Positions 35,222-46,006 are shown, numbered from the stretch's first letter. The stretch: DNA of 64,000 bases from Pseudomonadota bacterium (GCA_016702545.1 JADJDT010000005.1:186001-250000), one strand, 5' to 3'. Program-made: numbers and translations. The notes: generated by a model from the sequence alone, not told the origin.

Positions 35222-35428
35222 GCGCTCCTCGTGCGAGTCAGGCGCGTCTGCACGCGAGGCCGACGACGGAAGCGACGGCCAGGCCGTGCTGCAACAGCGC
35301 TCTCCAGCGCAGGCTCCTGGCGGCACGGGCATCGACCGCGCCCAGCCGCACCACGCTCAGAGGCCATGCCTCCCTGAACGTTTACGCCACACCGACGCAT
35401 CGTCTCGACCGTTCCGCGCCGTCCAGGC

Positions 35429-37258
<1,830 letters not shown>

Positions 37259-37290
37259 CGTGCTCCCGTTTCAGTAGCCGGAGTTGACCG

Positions 37291-37318
37291 TCGTGGTGCC
37301 GCTGTCGTGGTGCCGCTG
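37291..37318. repeat. 14-bp tandem duplication abutting the J-protein stop codon
   Basis: TCGTGGTGCCGCTG is present twice without a gap and directly touches the TCA (TGA on the minus strand) at 37319. It fills most of the 60-base spacer before the Hsp70 gene. Confidence 0.85.
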
Positions 37319-38920
37319 TCAGGCCTTCTTGATCCGCTTGAGCAATTCCTTGGCCCCGGGGTGGCCGGGTGCGAGCTTCAGCGCGAGGTCCACCTCGCGG
37401 CGCGCGTGCTCCTTGAGGCCACCGGCCAGCAGGACGCGCGCCAGGACCAGGCGGGCATCGACGGAATTGGGCTCGGCTTGTAGCGCTTTGGTAGCATATT
37501 CCCTTGCGTTCTTCAAATCATCGAGCCACATCATGCCCTCGGCCGCGCGCTGCAGGTGGAGGCCTAGACCCGACGCGTCGGCGGCCCGTTGGAAGTAGAG
37601 CGCCGCCGTCTCGGTGCGGCCCACCTGCTCCTCGAGCAGCGCCCGCTTGAAGTAGCCATCGGCCGTCGAAGCGCGCGCCTCACGGCCGACCGTCTCGCTG
37701 CGCCGCGCGTACTCGAGATTATCGGGATCGAAGGTCGCGGCCAGCTTGAGGCTGGCCGCCGCCGCCAAGAGCTTGCCCTCCTCCAGCTGCTTGAGGCCCT
37801 GCTCGAAGTAGTCCTGAGCCTTCCGCTTGCCCCCACCGAGCGTCCCGGCGACGCGCTGCTGCCGTTGTCGCTGCTGCCGCGCCTGATCGCGGTCGCGGCG
37901 GCTCGCACGCTCGGCGCTGTCCGCCTCCACGGACTCGACTGTCGCCGGCCCCCGGGCCGCGACGGCGGCCGAGACGAGCGGCGCCGTGGGCGGTCGCGTC
38001 GTCACGCCCCGCGGCGAGGTGACCAGCCGTTCGCGCAGGCTGCGTTGGAACAGCGCCGCGCCGGCCGTATCGCGGCGGTCGCGCCAGGGCAGCGACGGGA
38101 CGACCGGCGTCGCCAACGGCGGCGCGCTCTGCTCGGCGCTCCCCTCGTCGCCGCTGGGAGTCGCGGGCGGTGGCGGCCCCGCCAGGTGCACGACCTCCAG
38201 CGCCTCGGCGCTCTGCCGACGGAGCTGTCGCTCGATCTGCTCCTCTTCCTGCTGCGCCAACACCAACACCCGGTAGGCGGCGCGCTTGTCCTCGTCTTGC
38301 AGGTATTCGTAGGCGGCTTTGCTCTGGCGAAAGATCTCGGCCAGCATCTCTTTGTAGGGGCCGAGATTCTTGGTGTAGTAGCGGTCGGGGTGGAACTCCT
38401 TGCTGCGCTCGAAGTAGGCCCGTCGCAGGGCCTTGGCATCGGCGTCGGGCGCCAGCCCCAGCAGCTCGAAGAAGCTCATCTCCTTCAGGCGACGCCGGAC
38501 GCTACGCAACCGCAGCCGCAGCTCGCGCTTGAGGTCGATGCCGGTCGCCTCCTCGGTGTCCACCTGCGCCAGCTCCGCGGTGTCGAGGCCCAGCCGCTCG
38601 TCGAGCTCGACCGACCCAGACCCGCTCAGGGGCCCGGCCGGCGCCGGAACGGCCGCGGCGGGCGGCCGCGGCACGACGGGCGTCGCACGCTGATCGGCGA
38701 CGATGATGAAGCCCTTGTCGTAGAGCGTGCGCAGCGTCGCGATCGTCGCCGCGTCACCGAGGCCGGTCCCATCGCAGAGCAGCTGCACGGTGGTCTCGCC
38801 GGCGATGCGCGAGAGCACGAAGCCCTCCTGTGCCGACAGCCGCGCCGCCATCAGATCGAGGCCCGGCACGAGCCGTACCGGACTGTCCTTGCGGGCAATG
38901 GGATCAGCCTGCGTGTCCAT
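37319..38920 (-). CDS. J-domain protein with N-terminal GFxLSRI domain and C-terminal TPRs
   Basis: A 533-residue co-chaperone. Residues about 22-75 form the small domain shared with the TPR gene downstream (EGFVLSRIAGETTVQLLCDG). The J domain lies at about residues 145-215: FFELLGLAPDADAKALRRAY, with the HPD triad in KEFHPDRYYTK. After a Pro/Ala linker, TPR repeats occupy residues about 370-530, ending in KKA. The HPD triad means it can stimulate an Hsp70, most likely the one encoded 60 bases downstream. It lacks the Gly/Phe and zinc-finger regions of DnaJ, so it is a class C J protein. Confidence 0.85.
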   Translation of the reverse strand: MDTQADPIARKDSPVRLVPGLDLMAARLSAQEGFVLSRIAGETTVQLLCDGTGLGDAATIATLRTLYDKGFIIVADQRATPVVPRPPAAAVPAPAGPLSGSGSVELDERLGLDTAELAQVDTEEATGIDLKRELRLRLRSVRRRLKEMSFFELLGLAPDADAKALRRAYFERSKEFHPDRYYTKNLGPYKEMLAEIFRQSKAAYEYLQDEDKRAAYRVLVLAQQEEEQIERQLRRQSAEALEVVHLAGPPPPATPSGDEGSAEQSAPPLATPVVPSLPWRDRRDTAGAALFQRSLRERLVTSPRGVTTRPPTAPLVSAAVAARGPATVESVEADSAERASRRDRDQARQQRQRQQRVAGTLGGGKRKAQDYFEQGLKQLEEGKLLAAAASLKLAATFDPDNLEYARRSETVGREARASTADGYFKRALLEEQVGRTETAALYFQRAADASGLGLHLQRAAEGMMWLDDLKNAREYATKALQAEPNSVDARLVLARVLLAGGLKEHARREVDLALKLAPGHPGAKELLKRIKKA

Positions 38921-38938
38921 CTACCCTGCCTGGCACGG

Positions 38939-38955
38939 GCCTGCCGTAGGCAGGC
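38939..38955. other. Small hairpin in the hslU/J-protein gap
   Basis: GCCTGCC pairs with GGCAGGC around a GTA loop. It lies about 85 bases past the hslU stop and just upstream of the J-protein start, in the 117-base gap 38921-39037. It might be a weak terminator or a leader structure; no T-tract follows. Confidence 0.3.
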
Positions 38956-39037
38956 GCGCACCACTCCACGCGCCTCGCGCCACCACTATAACGCAGGGCC
39001 ACGGCCACCCACCATGTTTCGCTGGTTACAAAACCGA

Positions 39038-40429
39038 CTAGAGGATGAAGCGCGACAGGTCCTCACGGGCGAGCACCTGCTCCAGTCGCTCGCGCACGTA
39101 GGCGCCGGTGATGAGGACCCGCTGCGGGCCAACCTCGGGCGCGGCGAAGCTCAGCTCCTCCAGCAGCTTCTCGATCACCGTGTGCAGCCGGCGTGCCCCG
39201 ATGTTCTCCAGCGAGCGATTGACCTCGGCGGCGATGCGCGCCACCTCCGCCACGGCGTCCGGTTGGAACACGAGCTCCACCTGCTCGGCCGCCAAGAGGG
39301 CGACGTACTGCATGCAAAGCGCGTTTTTAGGCTCGGTCAGGATGCGCACGAAGTCGGCCTCGGTCAGCGCCTTGAGCTCGACGCGGATCGGGAAGCGACC
39401 CTGCAGCTCGGGGATCAGATCGGACGGTTTGGCCACGGTGAAGGCACCCGAGGCGATGAAGAGGATGTGGTCGGTGCGCACCGGCCCGTACTTGGTGCTG
39501 ACGGTCGAGCCCTCGACCACGGGCAGCAGGTCGCGCTGCACGCCCTCACGGCTGACGTCCGGGCCGCCGCCCCCGCCACCCTGACGCGCGGCCACCTTGT
39601 CGATCTCGTCGACGAAGACCAACCCCGCGTTCTCGACGCGCGCGATCGCCTCCTTGACCACCTGGTCGCCGTCGATCAGCTTGCTCGCCTCTTCGTCCTC
39701 CAGCAGCTGCAACGCCTCCGGGATCTTGACGCGACGACGCTTGGTCCGGCGCGGGAACGCGCCGCCGAACATGTCGGAGATGTTGACGACCATCTCCTCC
39801 ATCCCGGCCTGACTGAAGTTCTCGAACACCGGCAGCGTGCGCTCCTGAGCCTCGATCTCCACCTCACGGTCGGCGAGCTTGCCCTCGCGCAGCAGCCCGC
39901 GCAGCCGCTCGCGCGACGGCTCGACCGAGGCGCCATCGGCTGGCAAGGCGTCGCCGACCCGCGCTGCTTCGCCGCGCGCGACGGCCGGCGGATCCGGCAG
40001 CAGCAGCTCGAGCAAGCGGCGCTCGGCGTGCTCGTGGGCACTCTCGCGCACGCGCTCACGCTCCTCGGCCTTGACCATGTTGACGCCGATCTCGGTCAGG
40101 TCGCGAATCATCGACTCGACATCGCGACCGACGTAACCGACCTCAGTGAACTTCGTCGCCTCGACCTTGACGAAGGGCGCCTGAACCAGCCGCGCGAGGC
40201 GGCGCGCGATCTCCGTCTTCCCGACCCCGGTCGGGCCGATCATGATGATGTTCTTGGGGTAGATCTCGTCACGCAGCGGCGCTGGCACCTGCTGGCGGCG
40301 CCAGCGATTGCGCAGCGCGATCGCCACGGCGCGCTTCGCCTCGGGCTGGCCGATGATGTAGCGATCGAGCTCCGCTACGATGGCGCGCGGCGTCAGCTCG
40401 GCCACCCGCGGCGCTTCGACTGGTTTCAC
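39038..40429 (-). CDS. hslU: HslU ATPase subunit of the HslUV protease
   Basis: A 463-residue AAA+ unfoldase. Features are RYIIGQPEAKRAVAIALRNR, Walker A GPTGVGKTEIARRLA near residue 65, Walker B GLVFVDEIDKV, and the C-terminal arm that activates HslV (ending ARED LSRFIL). The intermediate I-domain is present between the Walker motifs. It partners HslV, whose gene overlaps by four bases upstream, and together they degrade unfolded and specific regulatory proteins in the cytoplasm. Length matches E. coli HslU (443) apart from small insertions. Confidence 0.96.
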   Translation of the reverse strand: MKPVEAPRVAELTPRAIVAELDRYIIGQPEAKRAVAIALRNRWRRQQVPAPLRDEIYPKNIIMIGPTGVGKTEIARRLARLVQAPFVKVEATKFTEVGYVGRDVESMIRDLTEIGVNMVKAEERERVRESAHEHAERRLLELLLPDPPAVARGEAARVGDALPADGASVEPSRERLRGLLREGKLADREVEIEAQERTLPVFENFSQAGMEEMVVNISDMFGGAFPRRTKRRRVKIPEALQLLEDEEASKLIDGDQVVKEAIARVENAGLVFVDEIDKVAARQGGGGGGPDVSREGVQRDLLPVVEGSTVSTKYGPVRTDHILFIASGAFTVAKPSDLIPELQGRFPIRVELKALTEADFVRILTEPKNALCMQYVALLAAEQVELVFQPDAVAEVARIAAEVNRSLENIGARRLHTVIEKLLEELSFAAPEVGPQRVLITGAYVRERLEQVLAREDLSRFIL

Positions 40430-41019
40430 GACAACTCCTCCACGGTCAGCTCGCGGTTGGTGTAGATGCAGATGCCCGCCGCGATGCCCAGCGCGGCCTC
40501 GGCGATGGCCCGCGCGCCGAGCGTGCTGTGCTGCAGCAGCGCCCGCGCGGCGGCCAGGGCGTAGCCGCCACCGGAGCCGATGCCCACCACGCCGTCGTCG
40601 GGCTGGATCACGTCGCCGGTGCCCGAGATCAGGAAGACCTCCGACCGGTCGGCCACGATCATCAGCGCCTCGAGTCGGCGCAGCAGCTTGTCCGTGCGCC
40701 AGTCCTTGGCCAGGTCGACGGCCGCCCGCCGCAGGTTGAAGTCCGAGGCCTCGAGCTTGGCCTCGAAGCGCTCCAGCAGCGTGATGCCGTCCGCGGCCGA
40801 GCCAGCGAAGCCAGCCAGGGCCCGGCCCTCGCCCAGCCGTCGCACCTTGCGGGCCGTGTTCTTGACCACCGTCCCGTTGAGCGTCACCTGCCCGTCCGCC
40901 GCGAGCACCACCGACCCCTGGTGCCTGACCGCCAGCACGGTCGTGCTGCGAATGCGCACCCGCGCGGCGTCTCTCGGCTCTGCTACCGCGCTGCTCCTGC
41001 GCGCACCCCTGCCCATCAT
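40426..41019 (-). CDS. hslV: HslV protease subunit with possible N-terminal extension
   Basis: The threonine protease core is clear: TTVLAVRHQGSVVLAADGQV, KVRRLGEGRALAGFAGSAAD, LAKDWRTDKLLRRLEAL and IGSGGGYALAAARALL. The best-supported start is the ATG at 41019, with GAGGAGG just upstream and an ATGA overlap with xerC. That gives 197 residues and places the catalytic Thr at position 26 instead of directly after the start. A GTG at 40959 would give 177 residues, the usual size, with Thr at position 6. The choice of start decides whether a propeptide exists. Confidence 0.93.
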   Translation of the reverse strand: MMGRGARRSSAVAEPRDAARVRIRSTTVLAVRHQGSVVLAADGQVTLNGTVVKNTARKVRRLGEGRALAGFAGSAADGITLLERFEAKLEASDFNLRRAAVDLAKDWRTDKLLRRLEALMIVADRSEVFLISGTGDVIQPDDGVVGIGSGGGYALAAARALLQHSTLGARAIAEAALGIAAGICIYTNRELTVEELS

Positions 41020-42050
41020 CGCCTCCTCTGACCCGCCAACGGCTGGCCCAGCGCCGCCGGCAACCTCGTCGTCACCACGGGCGCCTGCCCCGGTGGCCGC
41101 CGCGCCCGTGGGTGCGCGCGATCGTAGACCTCCAGCAGGTGATCGACACTGACGTGCGTATAGCGCTGCGTGGTCTGCAGGCTGGCATGGCCGAGGATCT
41201 CCTGGATCGTGCGCAACCCGGCCCCCGCGTCCAACAGATGCGTGGCACAGGAGTGCCGCAGCGTGTGCGGGCTGGCCGGCGTGCGGTTCATCGCCAGCTC
41301 GCTCGCTCGCGCGACGACCCGCGCCACGCTCCGCACGCCGAGCCGCCCGCCCCTCGTGTTGAGCCACAGCGCGGGCGACGCCGCGCCGCGCCCACCCTTG
41401 CCGAGCTCGGCGCGCCGTTGCAGGTACGCGTCGAGCGCGCGACGGGCCGCGCCGCCGAAGGGCACCAGGCGCTCGCGACCGCCTTTGCCGTGACGCACGC
41501 GGATCACGCCGGGCTCGCGCGCGTCGGCCGGCAGCTCCACGTCGCTCAGGTCCACCGCGCAGAGCTCGGCCACGCGCACCCCGCTGCTGTAGAGCACCTC
41601 GACCACGGCGAGGTCCCGCGCGCCCACGGCACCGTCGACGTGCGCGGCCTCGATCAGCCGAAAGGTCTCGTCCACATCGAGCACGCGCGGCAGCACCGGC
41701 CGGCGCTTGGGCAGACTGATCAGGCACGCCGGGTTGTCCGGCCGTACGCGCTCGCGCACGAGGAAAGCGCCCAGGCTGCGCAAACAGCTCAGCTTGCGCG
41801 CGACGGTGGCGCTGTCGCAGGTGGGGAAGAGCGCGGCGACGAAGCCGCGCAACGCCGGCAGCTCGAAGTCGCTCGGCGTCAGCGCCCGCCCGAAGCGCTG
41901 CTCGGCGAAGCTGAGAAACTGCTCGAGGTCGCGGCGATAGGCCCGCACCGTGTGCGGCGAATAACGTCGCTCGTGCCCGATGCTGGCGATGAAGCGCTCG
42001 ACCTGGGTTCGCACGCGAGCAGCATAGCGAGCGCGGCCCGCCAGCCGCAA
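41016..42050 (-). CDS. xerC: Tyrosine recombinase XerC
   Basis: A 344-residue recombinase with an N-terminal SAM-like core-binding domain (RFIASIGHERRYSPHTVRAY) and the catalytic domain carrying all active-site residues: Arg in SSGVRVAELC, Lys in HGKGGRERLVP, His-x-x-Arg in SPHTLRHSCATHLL, His in LGHASLQTTQ and the nucleophile Tyr in QRYTHVS. It resolves chromosome dimers. Gene order xerC-hslV-hslU matches the codV-clpQ-clpY arrangement of Bacillus, which supports a chromosomal rather than a mobile-element recombinase. The C-terminal tail is long and basic. Confidence 0.92.
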   Translation of the reverse strand: MRLAGRARYAARVRTQVERFIASIGHERRYSPHTVRAYRRDLEQFLSFAEQRFGRALTPSDFELPALRGFVAALFPTCDSATVARKLSCLRSLGAFLVRERVRPDNPACLISLPKRRPVLPRVLDVDETFRLIEAAHVDGAVGARDLAVVEVLYSSGVRVAELCAVDLSDVELPADAREPGVIRVRHGKGGRERLVPFGGAARRALDAYLQRRAELGKGGRGAASPALWLNTRGGRLGVRSVARVVARASELAMNRTPASPHTLRHSCATHLLDAGAGLRTIQEILGHASLQTTQRYTHVSVDHLLEVYDRAHPRARRPPGQAPVVTTRLPAALGQPLAGQRRR

Positions 42051-42081
42051 GTTGACCCGGCCGGGGTCGACCGGCGGGGGT

Positions 42082-42134
42082 TGACCCGTGGCAGCTGACC
42101 CGTGGCAGCTGACCCGTGGCAGCTGACCCGTGGC
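42082..42134. repeat. 14-bp tandem repeat between xerC and the diguanylate cyclase gene
   Basis: TGACCCGTGGCAGC is repeated head to tail, with three full copies and a partial fourth. It lies upstream of the xerC start and next to the terminator of the diguanylate cyclase gene. Confidence 0.9.
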
Positions 42135-42153
42135 GCCGTGGACTTCCGCCTGC

Positions 42154-42210
42154 GCTAGCCCGAAAACAAGCGCGCTTTGGAGCGCGGGACGCGCTTGCTT
42201 TGGGGCTAGC
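42154..42210 (-). terminator. Intrinsic terminator of the diguanylate cyclase gene, stop codon in stem
   Basis: GCTAGCCC plus AAAACAAGCGCG (42154-42174) pairs with CGCGCTTGCTTT plus GGGGCTAGC (42190-42210), 21 positions with two mismatches. In the minus direction the inner stem CAAGCGCG/CGCGCTTG is followed by TTTT. The TAG stop of the upstream gene (42208-42206) lies within the stem. The same core, CAAGCGCGTCCCGCGCTC, recurs at 47493. Confidence 0.75.
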
Positions 42211-44497
42211 GGGGGCGGGCGAGCGCGAGGAGCGCCTCGGCCGGGGCGCGCGGGCCGGCGCTGCTGCGGTCGGCGGCGGCGCTGGGAAGGGCCACGGGCG
42301 AGGGCCGGCGCAGCTCGCCGTAGCAGACCGTGCGATTGCGACCACCGTGCTTGGCCTGGTAGAGGGCCTGGTCGGCGCGCTCGATCAGCTGCTCCTTGCG
42401 CACGCCGTCCTCTGGGTAGGTCGCCACGCCCAGCGAGATGGTCACACCGAAGTTGCCCTTGTCGGAGCTCAGCACCTCGGCGGCGATCGCCTGCCGCACG
42501 CGCTCGCAGAGCAGATGCGCTCCGCTGCTCCCGGTCTCCTCGAGCACGATGGCGAATTCCTCGCCGCCGTAGCGCGCCACCAGGTCGACCTTGCGCGCGT
42601 GGGCAGCCAACGTCGCCGCCACCCGCCTGAGCACCTGATCGCCGACCGGATGCCCGTAGGTATCGTTGATGCCCTTGAACTTGTCGACGTCGCTCAGCAC
42701 CAGCGAGACCGGCTTGCCGTGGCGTTCGGCGCGCGCGAGCATCTCGGCGAAGCGCGCCTGGAAGGTGCGGTGGTTGGGCAGCGCCGTCAGGCCATCCGTC
42801 GTGGCCAGCTCCTCCATGCGGGCGTACATCTTGGCGTTCTCGATCGCCACCGCCACCTGGTTGGTGATCACGCCCAGCATCTCTCGGGTGTGCTTGGGAT
42901 AGAGCTGCGGCGCCTTGGCGGCCAGCGTGAACGTCCCCACGGCCTGATCCTTCACGATCAGCGGCATCACGATCAGCGAGCGCACCCCGCGCAGATCGAG
43001 CTTGCGGGTGAAGACCGGCATCTCGCCCTCGCGCAGCTCGCCGCCGGCGGGCAGGAAGTGCTTGTTCTTGACCGCCATCGCCACCAGGCCGGTGTTCTCA
43101 CCGAACTCGACGCCCTGCAGGCGCGCGTTGCGGCCCGCGGCCCGCGCCGGGGCCTCGGCGCCGGGCTCGCCGCCAGCCGACGGGGTCGTCTCCTCGACGC
43201 GACAGATCGTGTGCCGACGGCGCTCGGGGTCGTAGAGCGTGATCGCCGCCAGATCGAAGAGCGCCACCTCACGGGCCGCAGCGAAGGCGGTCGAGTAGAC
43301 CTGCTCCAACGTCAAGGCTGCATTGAGCAGCGTCGAGGCGCGATGGAAGCGCTCGTGCTCGTACTTCGAACGCTCCACCGCGGCGAGCGCGCGCTCGGTC
43401 TGAATCGCCCGCAAGACCTGTTCGGTGGCCTGCAGCAGCAGCTGCTCGTCCTGCGGCGTGAACGGTCGCTCGTCGCGCCGGTCGGCGCAGAGCACCCCGC
43501 GCAGGTGACCGTTCTCCAGCACCGGCACCCCGGCAAAGGCGCCCACGCGCTCGGCACCCTCGTAGTAGGGCACGCCACGGGCGCCCAGCCGCGGGGAGCG
43601 CAGGTTGAGCAGCAGGCGGTTCTTGACCACGCCGCCCAGCGCGCCGACCTGCGCGGGAATCGGGGTCTCCTGCACCAGGTTGCTGTCGGAGATCATCTCC
43701 TTGATGCGCAGCTGACGGCCGCCGGCATCGAGCCACAGCAAGACGCAGGTCTGGAGATCGAGCGAGCGCTTGAGCGAGTCGAGCACGAAGTACATCGAGT
43801 GGTGAATCGAATCGAGGGCGCCGCGCGCCAGCTTGGCCTCCTCCTGGGCGCGGTCCTGCACCTGCCCCGAGGAGAGCGAGGCGCGCACCAGGCGGAAGTC
43901 GCGCGCCTCGTCGCGCATCGCCCGCACCTCCTCGGCTAGCCGGCGTTCGTGCTCGCGACGACGCACGAGCACCTCCAGCTGGAGGAAGAGGGCGCTGGCC
44001 AGCGCAAAGCCGAGCAGGCTGCCCCCCCGCCACAGCAGCTCGGGCCAGGCGACGGCGCCGCGCCCGACCAGGGCGCCCGCGAGCAGCAGTTGCAACGCGA
44101 GCGCCGCGAGGGTCAGGAACGCAGCGGTCGGGCGTGCGTTGAACCCGACGAGGAAGATCACGGTGACGTAGACCAGCGGCTGGGCGACCGACCGCGGCCC
44201 ACCCGCGAGCTGCACCAGCCCGTGGACCAGCACCAGCAGCAGCAGGCCGAGTTCGGCGCGCTGCAGCTGCGTGGACATCAACGAGGCGTGCTCGGGCCAG
44301 CCCGCGATCACGCGCCAGGCCAGCACCGCCGCCAGACAGGCCAGAGCCACGAGCGCCGGCCAGCGCGGGCCGAGCGGGTTCACCGGGTCCAACCGACCGG
44401 CGTGCAGCAGCACCGCACCGGCCAGCGCCGCGAAGAGCGCCAGCCGGCGTTGCATGAGGCGCCAGAGGCGGTCGAGCGCTACCAGCACGCTGCTCAC
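42206..44497 (-). CDS. Membrane diguanylate cyclase with GAF domains and GGDEF domain
   Basis: A 763-residue protein. Residues about 15-170 hold several membrane helices; a coiled-coil stretch leads to two GAF-type sensor regions (about 225-375 and 400-560), and the C-terminal GGDEF domain has the active GGEEF loop (VARYGGEEFAIVLEETG) with DVDKFKGINDTYGHPVGDQ. It should make cyclic di-GMP in response to a membrane or small-ligand signal. An RxxD inhibitory site is not obvious. It starts 18 bases after ftsB and ends in a strong terminator before xerC. Confidence 0.93.
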   Translation of the reverse strand: MSSVLVALDRLWRLMQRRLALFAALAGAVLLHAGRLDPVNPLGPRWPALVALACLAAVLAWRVIAGWPEHASLMSTQLQRAELGLLLLVLVHGLVQLAGGPRSVAQPLVYVTVIFLVGFNARPTAAFLTLAALALQLLLAGALVGRGAVAWPELLWRGGSLLGFALASALFLQLEVLVRRREHERRLAEEVRAMRDEARDFRLVRASLSSGQVQDRAQEEAKLARGALDSIHHSMYFVLDSLKRSLDLQTCVLLWLDAGGRQLRIKEMISDSNLVQETPIPAQVGALGGVVKNRLLLNLRSPRLGARGVPYYEGAERVGAFAGVPVLENGHLRGVLCADRRDERPFTPQDEQLLLQATEQVLRAIQTERALAAVERSKYEHERFHRASTLLNAALTLEQVYSTAFAAAREVALFDLAAITLYDPERRRHTICRVEETTPSAGGEPGAEAPARAAGRNARLQGVEFGENTGLVAMAVKNKHFLPAGGELREGEMPVFTRKLDLRGVRSLIVMPLIVKDQAVGTFTLAAKAPQLYPKHTREMLGVITNQVAVAIENAKMYARMEELATTDGLTALPNHRTFQARFAEMLARAERHGKPVSLVLSDVDKFKGINDTYGHPVGDQVLRRVAATLAAHARKVDLVARYGGEEFAIVLEETGSSGAHLLCERVRQAIAAEVLSSDKGNFGVTISLGVATYPEDGVRKEQLIERADQALYQAKHGGRNRTVCYGELRRPSPVALPSAAADRSSAGPRAPAEALLALARPR

Positions 44498-44515
44498 AGC
44501 CGAGGCCTCCGCTCG

Positions 44516-44809
44516 CTACTCGAGTTCAAGAACGAGGTCCGTGGCTCCGACCAGGCCAAGCTCGTCGCGCGCCGCGCGCTCGATGGCCCTGGGGTCCTGG
44601 CGCAGCTGCTGGATTTCACGCAGCAGTCGGCGGTTCTGGGCGGCTAGCTGGAGGTTGCTCTGGAGCAGCGCCCCGAGCGCCCGGCGCTGCTCCAGCACCT
44701 GCCCGGCCCCAACCGAGGCGGCGAAGGGCAGCGGCGCATAGCCCACGACCAGCGCCAGCAGGGCGGCGAGCGACAGTCGCAACAACCATCGTTTTGCACT
44801 TCGGCTCAC
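44516..44809 (-). CDS. ftsB: FtsB/DivIC-type septum initiator
   Basis: A 97-residue protein from a GTG at 44809 with CGGAG upstream; longer in-frame starts are not coding-like. A short basic leader (SRSAKRWLLR) is followed by one membrane helix (LSLAALLALVVGYAPL) and a coiled coil (LEQRRALGALLQSNLQLAAQ, RLLREIQQLRQDP), then the RAARDELGLV segment conserved in FtsB. Topology and size fit the division protein that joins FtsL and FtsQ. The next gene, 18 bases on, is the diguanylate cyclase. Confidence 0.85.
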   Translation of the reverse strand: MSRSAKRWLLRLSLAALLALVVGYAPLPFAASVGAGQVLEQRRALGALLQSNLQLAAQNRRLLREIQQLRQDPRAIERAARDELGLVGATDLVLELE

Positions 44810-45033
44810 GGCTCGCTCCGAGTTGGGCCGGCAGGAGGTACCGCGCGTGGGCTCGATTATAGGGACTGGGCGGGCGCTGTCGAAAAACTGACCTGTGTGG
44901 GGCGGAGTGGGCGGCTTCTTCCCCCGGACACCCTGCCGCCGGCCGAGGCGGCCGGGCGCCCTGGCACTCGGCCACGCAACCCGCCGCGCGGTCGGCCGAT
45001 AACGCGGCCGGCAACGCCACCACGGAGGAGCAA

Positions 45034-45480
45034 ATGAACGGTCTAAGCAGCAGCAGCCCAACCAGCAGCTATCTCGCCAGCGGAGGCGGCGGAAATCTTG
45101 CGCTCGACCAGCGGCGAGCGCGGCAGACGCCACAGACCCCATCGACCTTCAAGCTCGCGTTCGCCGAGGGATCGCGGGTCCTGCTCGCGGGGGCGGCTGC
45201 CGCGACGCGCCTGGTCGGGCTGCCGACGCTCTCGGCTGCAATCAGCCGGGTGGGCAGCGACACGGTCGGCACGCCGGCCGACCTGGAGACCGCGGGGTCC
45301 GCGCTGGGCGGCGGAAATCTCGGCGCGGGCCAGGCGAACTCACGGATCACCGATGACCTGCAGCTGTTGGCGCTCCAGGACCAGATCCAACGGGAGGGCC
45401 GCCAGATCGCGCTGGTGTCCAACGTGATGAAGGCTCGCCACGAGACGACCAAGGCGGCGATCGGCAACATCCGCTCGTGA
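45034..45480 (+). CDS. Small hypothetical protein
   Basis: A 148-residue protein beginning at an ATG with GGAGGAG seven bases upstream. The N-terminus is Ser/Gly-rich and likely unstructured. The rest contains an Ala/Leu-rich stretch (SRVLLAGAAAATRLVGLPTL) and a helical end (DDLQLLALQDQIQREGRQIA). It has no lipobox or clear signal peptide and matches no family I know. Together with the next gene, also starting with a flexible Pro/Ser region, it resembles small secretion-system accessory or needle-like proteins, but this is only a guess. The 224-base gap before it shows no clear promoter. Confidence 0.6.
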   Translation: MNGLSSSSPTSSYLASGGGGNLALDQRRARQTPQTPSTFKLAFAEGSRVLLAGAAAATRLVGLPTLSAAISRVGSDTVGTPADLETAGSALGGGNLGAGQANSRITDDLQLLALQDQIQREGRQIALVSNVMKARHETTKAAIGNIRS

Positions 45481-45505
45481 GGCAGCGACGACCGCGCGGA
45501 GCCCA

Positions 45506-45553
45506 CGCGTCACGGCCGACCGCGCGGCCCCCGCGGCGGCCGGCCGTGACGCG
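45506..45553 (+). other. Strong hairpin between two small genes
   Basis: CGCGTCACGGCCG (45506-45518) pairs perfectly with CGGCCGTGACGCG (45541-45553) around a 22-base loop. It lies in the 135-base gap after the 148-residue gene and may attenuate or process the transcript. Confidence 0.5.
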
Positions 45554-45615
45554 GGAAGGCCAAGCGCGGGATGGTGCGACGGCGCGGCCGGTGGTAAGAG
45601 TTGAGGAGGCAAGTG

Positions 45616-45987
45616 ATGATGCGTATCGGCGCTCCCAAACCACCCACCACGCCTCCCCTTCCGCCTGCCCGCACGGGGCCCAGCGGGGCGGTCGGATCGG
45701 CGGAGCGGCCCTTCGCCGAGCAGCTCACTGGTGGAGCAGCGGCGCCAGACCGCCCGGTCGCCGCTCGTGGAGCAGGCAGCGAGCTGGCCTCGATCGCGGC
45801 ACGCCTTCGCTCGGGCGAGATCGGGCGGCGCGAGGCGGTCGGGCTGTTGGTCGACAAGGTGGTGGGCACGCGCGCGGCAGAGTTGCCGCCGGCAGCGCAG
45901 GCCAAGCTCCACGAGGCGCTGCAGCGCTTGCTCGACGAGGACCCAACGCTGGCGGCTCAGGTCGGGCGCGTCCGGGGCAAGGACTAG
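45616..45987 (+). CDS. Small hypothetical protein
   Basis: About 123 residues from ATG 45616, with GAGGAGG six bases upstream; a second ATG follows directly and a GTG precedes. The first half is Pro/Ala-rich. The second half is a helical domain (SELASIAARLRSGEIGRREA, then VGTRAAELPPAAQAKLHEAL and LLDEDPTLAAQVGRV). No signal peptide is seen. I do not recognise the family. It ends 19 bases before the PEGA protein gene and is probably in the same transcript. Confidence 0.65.
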   Translation: MMRIGAPKPPTTPPLPPARTGPSGAVGSAERPFAEQLTGGAAAPDRPVAARGAGSELASIAARLRSGEIGRREAVGLLVDKVVGTRAAELPPAAQAKLHEALQRLLDEDPTLAAQVGRVRGKD

Positions 45988-46006
45988 GGCCTTGGTGAAG
46001 GGCGCG

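Noticed and set aside
38925..38945. TGGCACGGGCCTGCC as a plus-strand sigma-54 element
   Set aside because: The -12 part is one base too close and no plus-strand gene lies downstream.
37589..40465. Very long open frame (958 codons) opposite hslU and the J-protein gene
   Set aside because: It is a mirror of genes on the other strand caused by the high GC content; its translation is rich in Arg, Gln and His with no domain.
41016..42050. Phage or integron integrase
   Set aside because: The gene order with hslV and hslU and the XerC-like sequence point to the chromosomal dimer-resolution recombinase; no attachment site or mobile genes are nearby.
40426..42345. 639-codon frame covering hslV and xerC in the same direction
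   Set aside because: Only the last 197 codons are hslV; the rest is xerC read in the wrong frame.
44930..44990. TGGCAC followed by an ACGCA as a possible sigma-54 promoter before the gene at 45034
   Set aside because: The spacing between the GG and GC pairs is 11 bases, and sigma-54 elements require 10.
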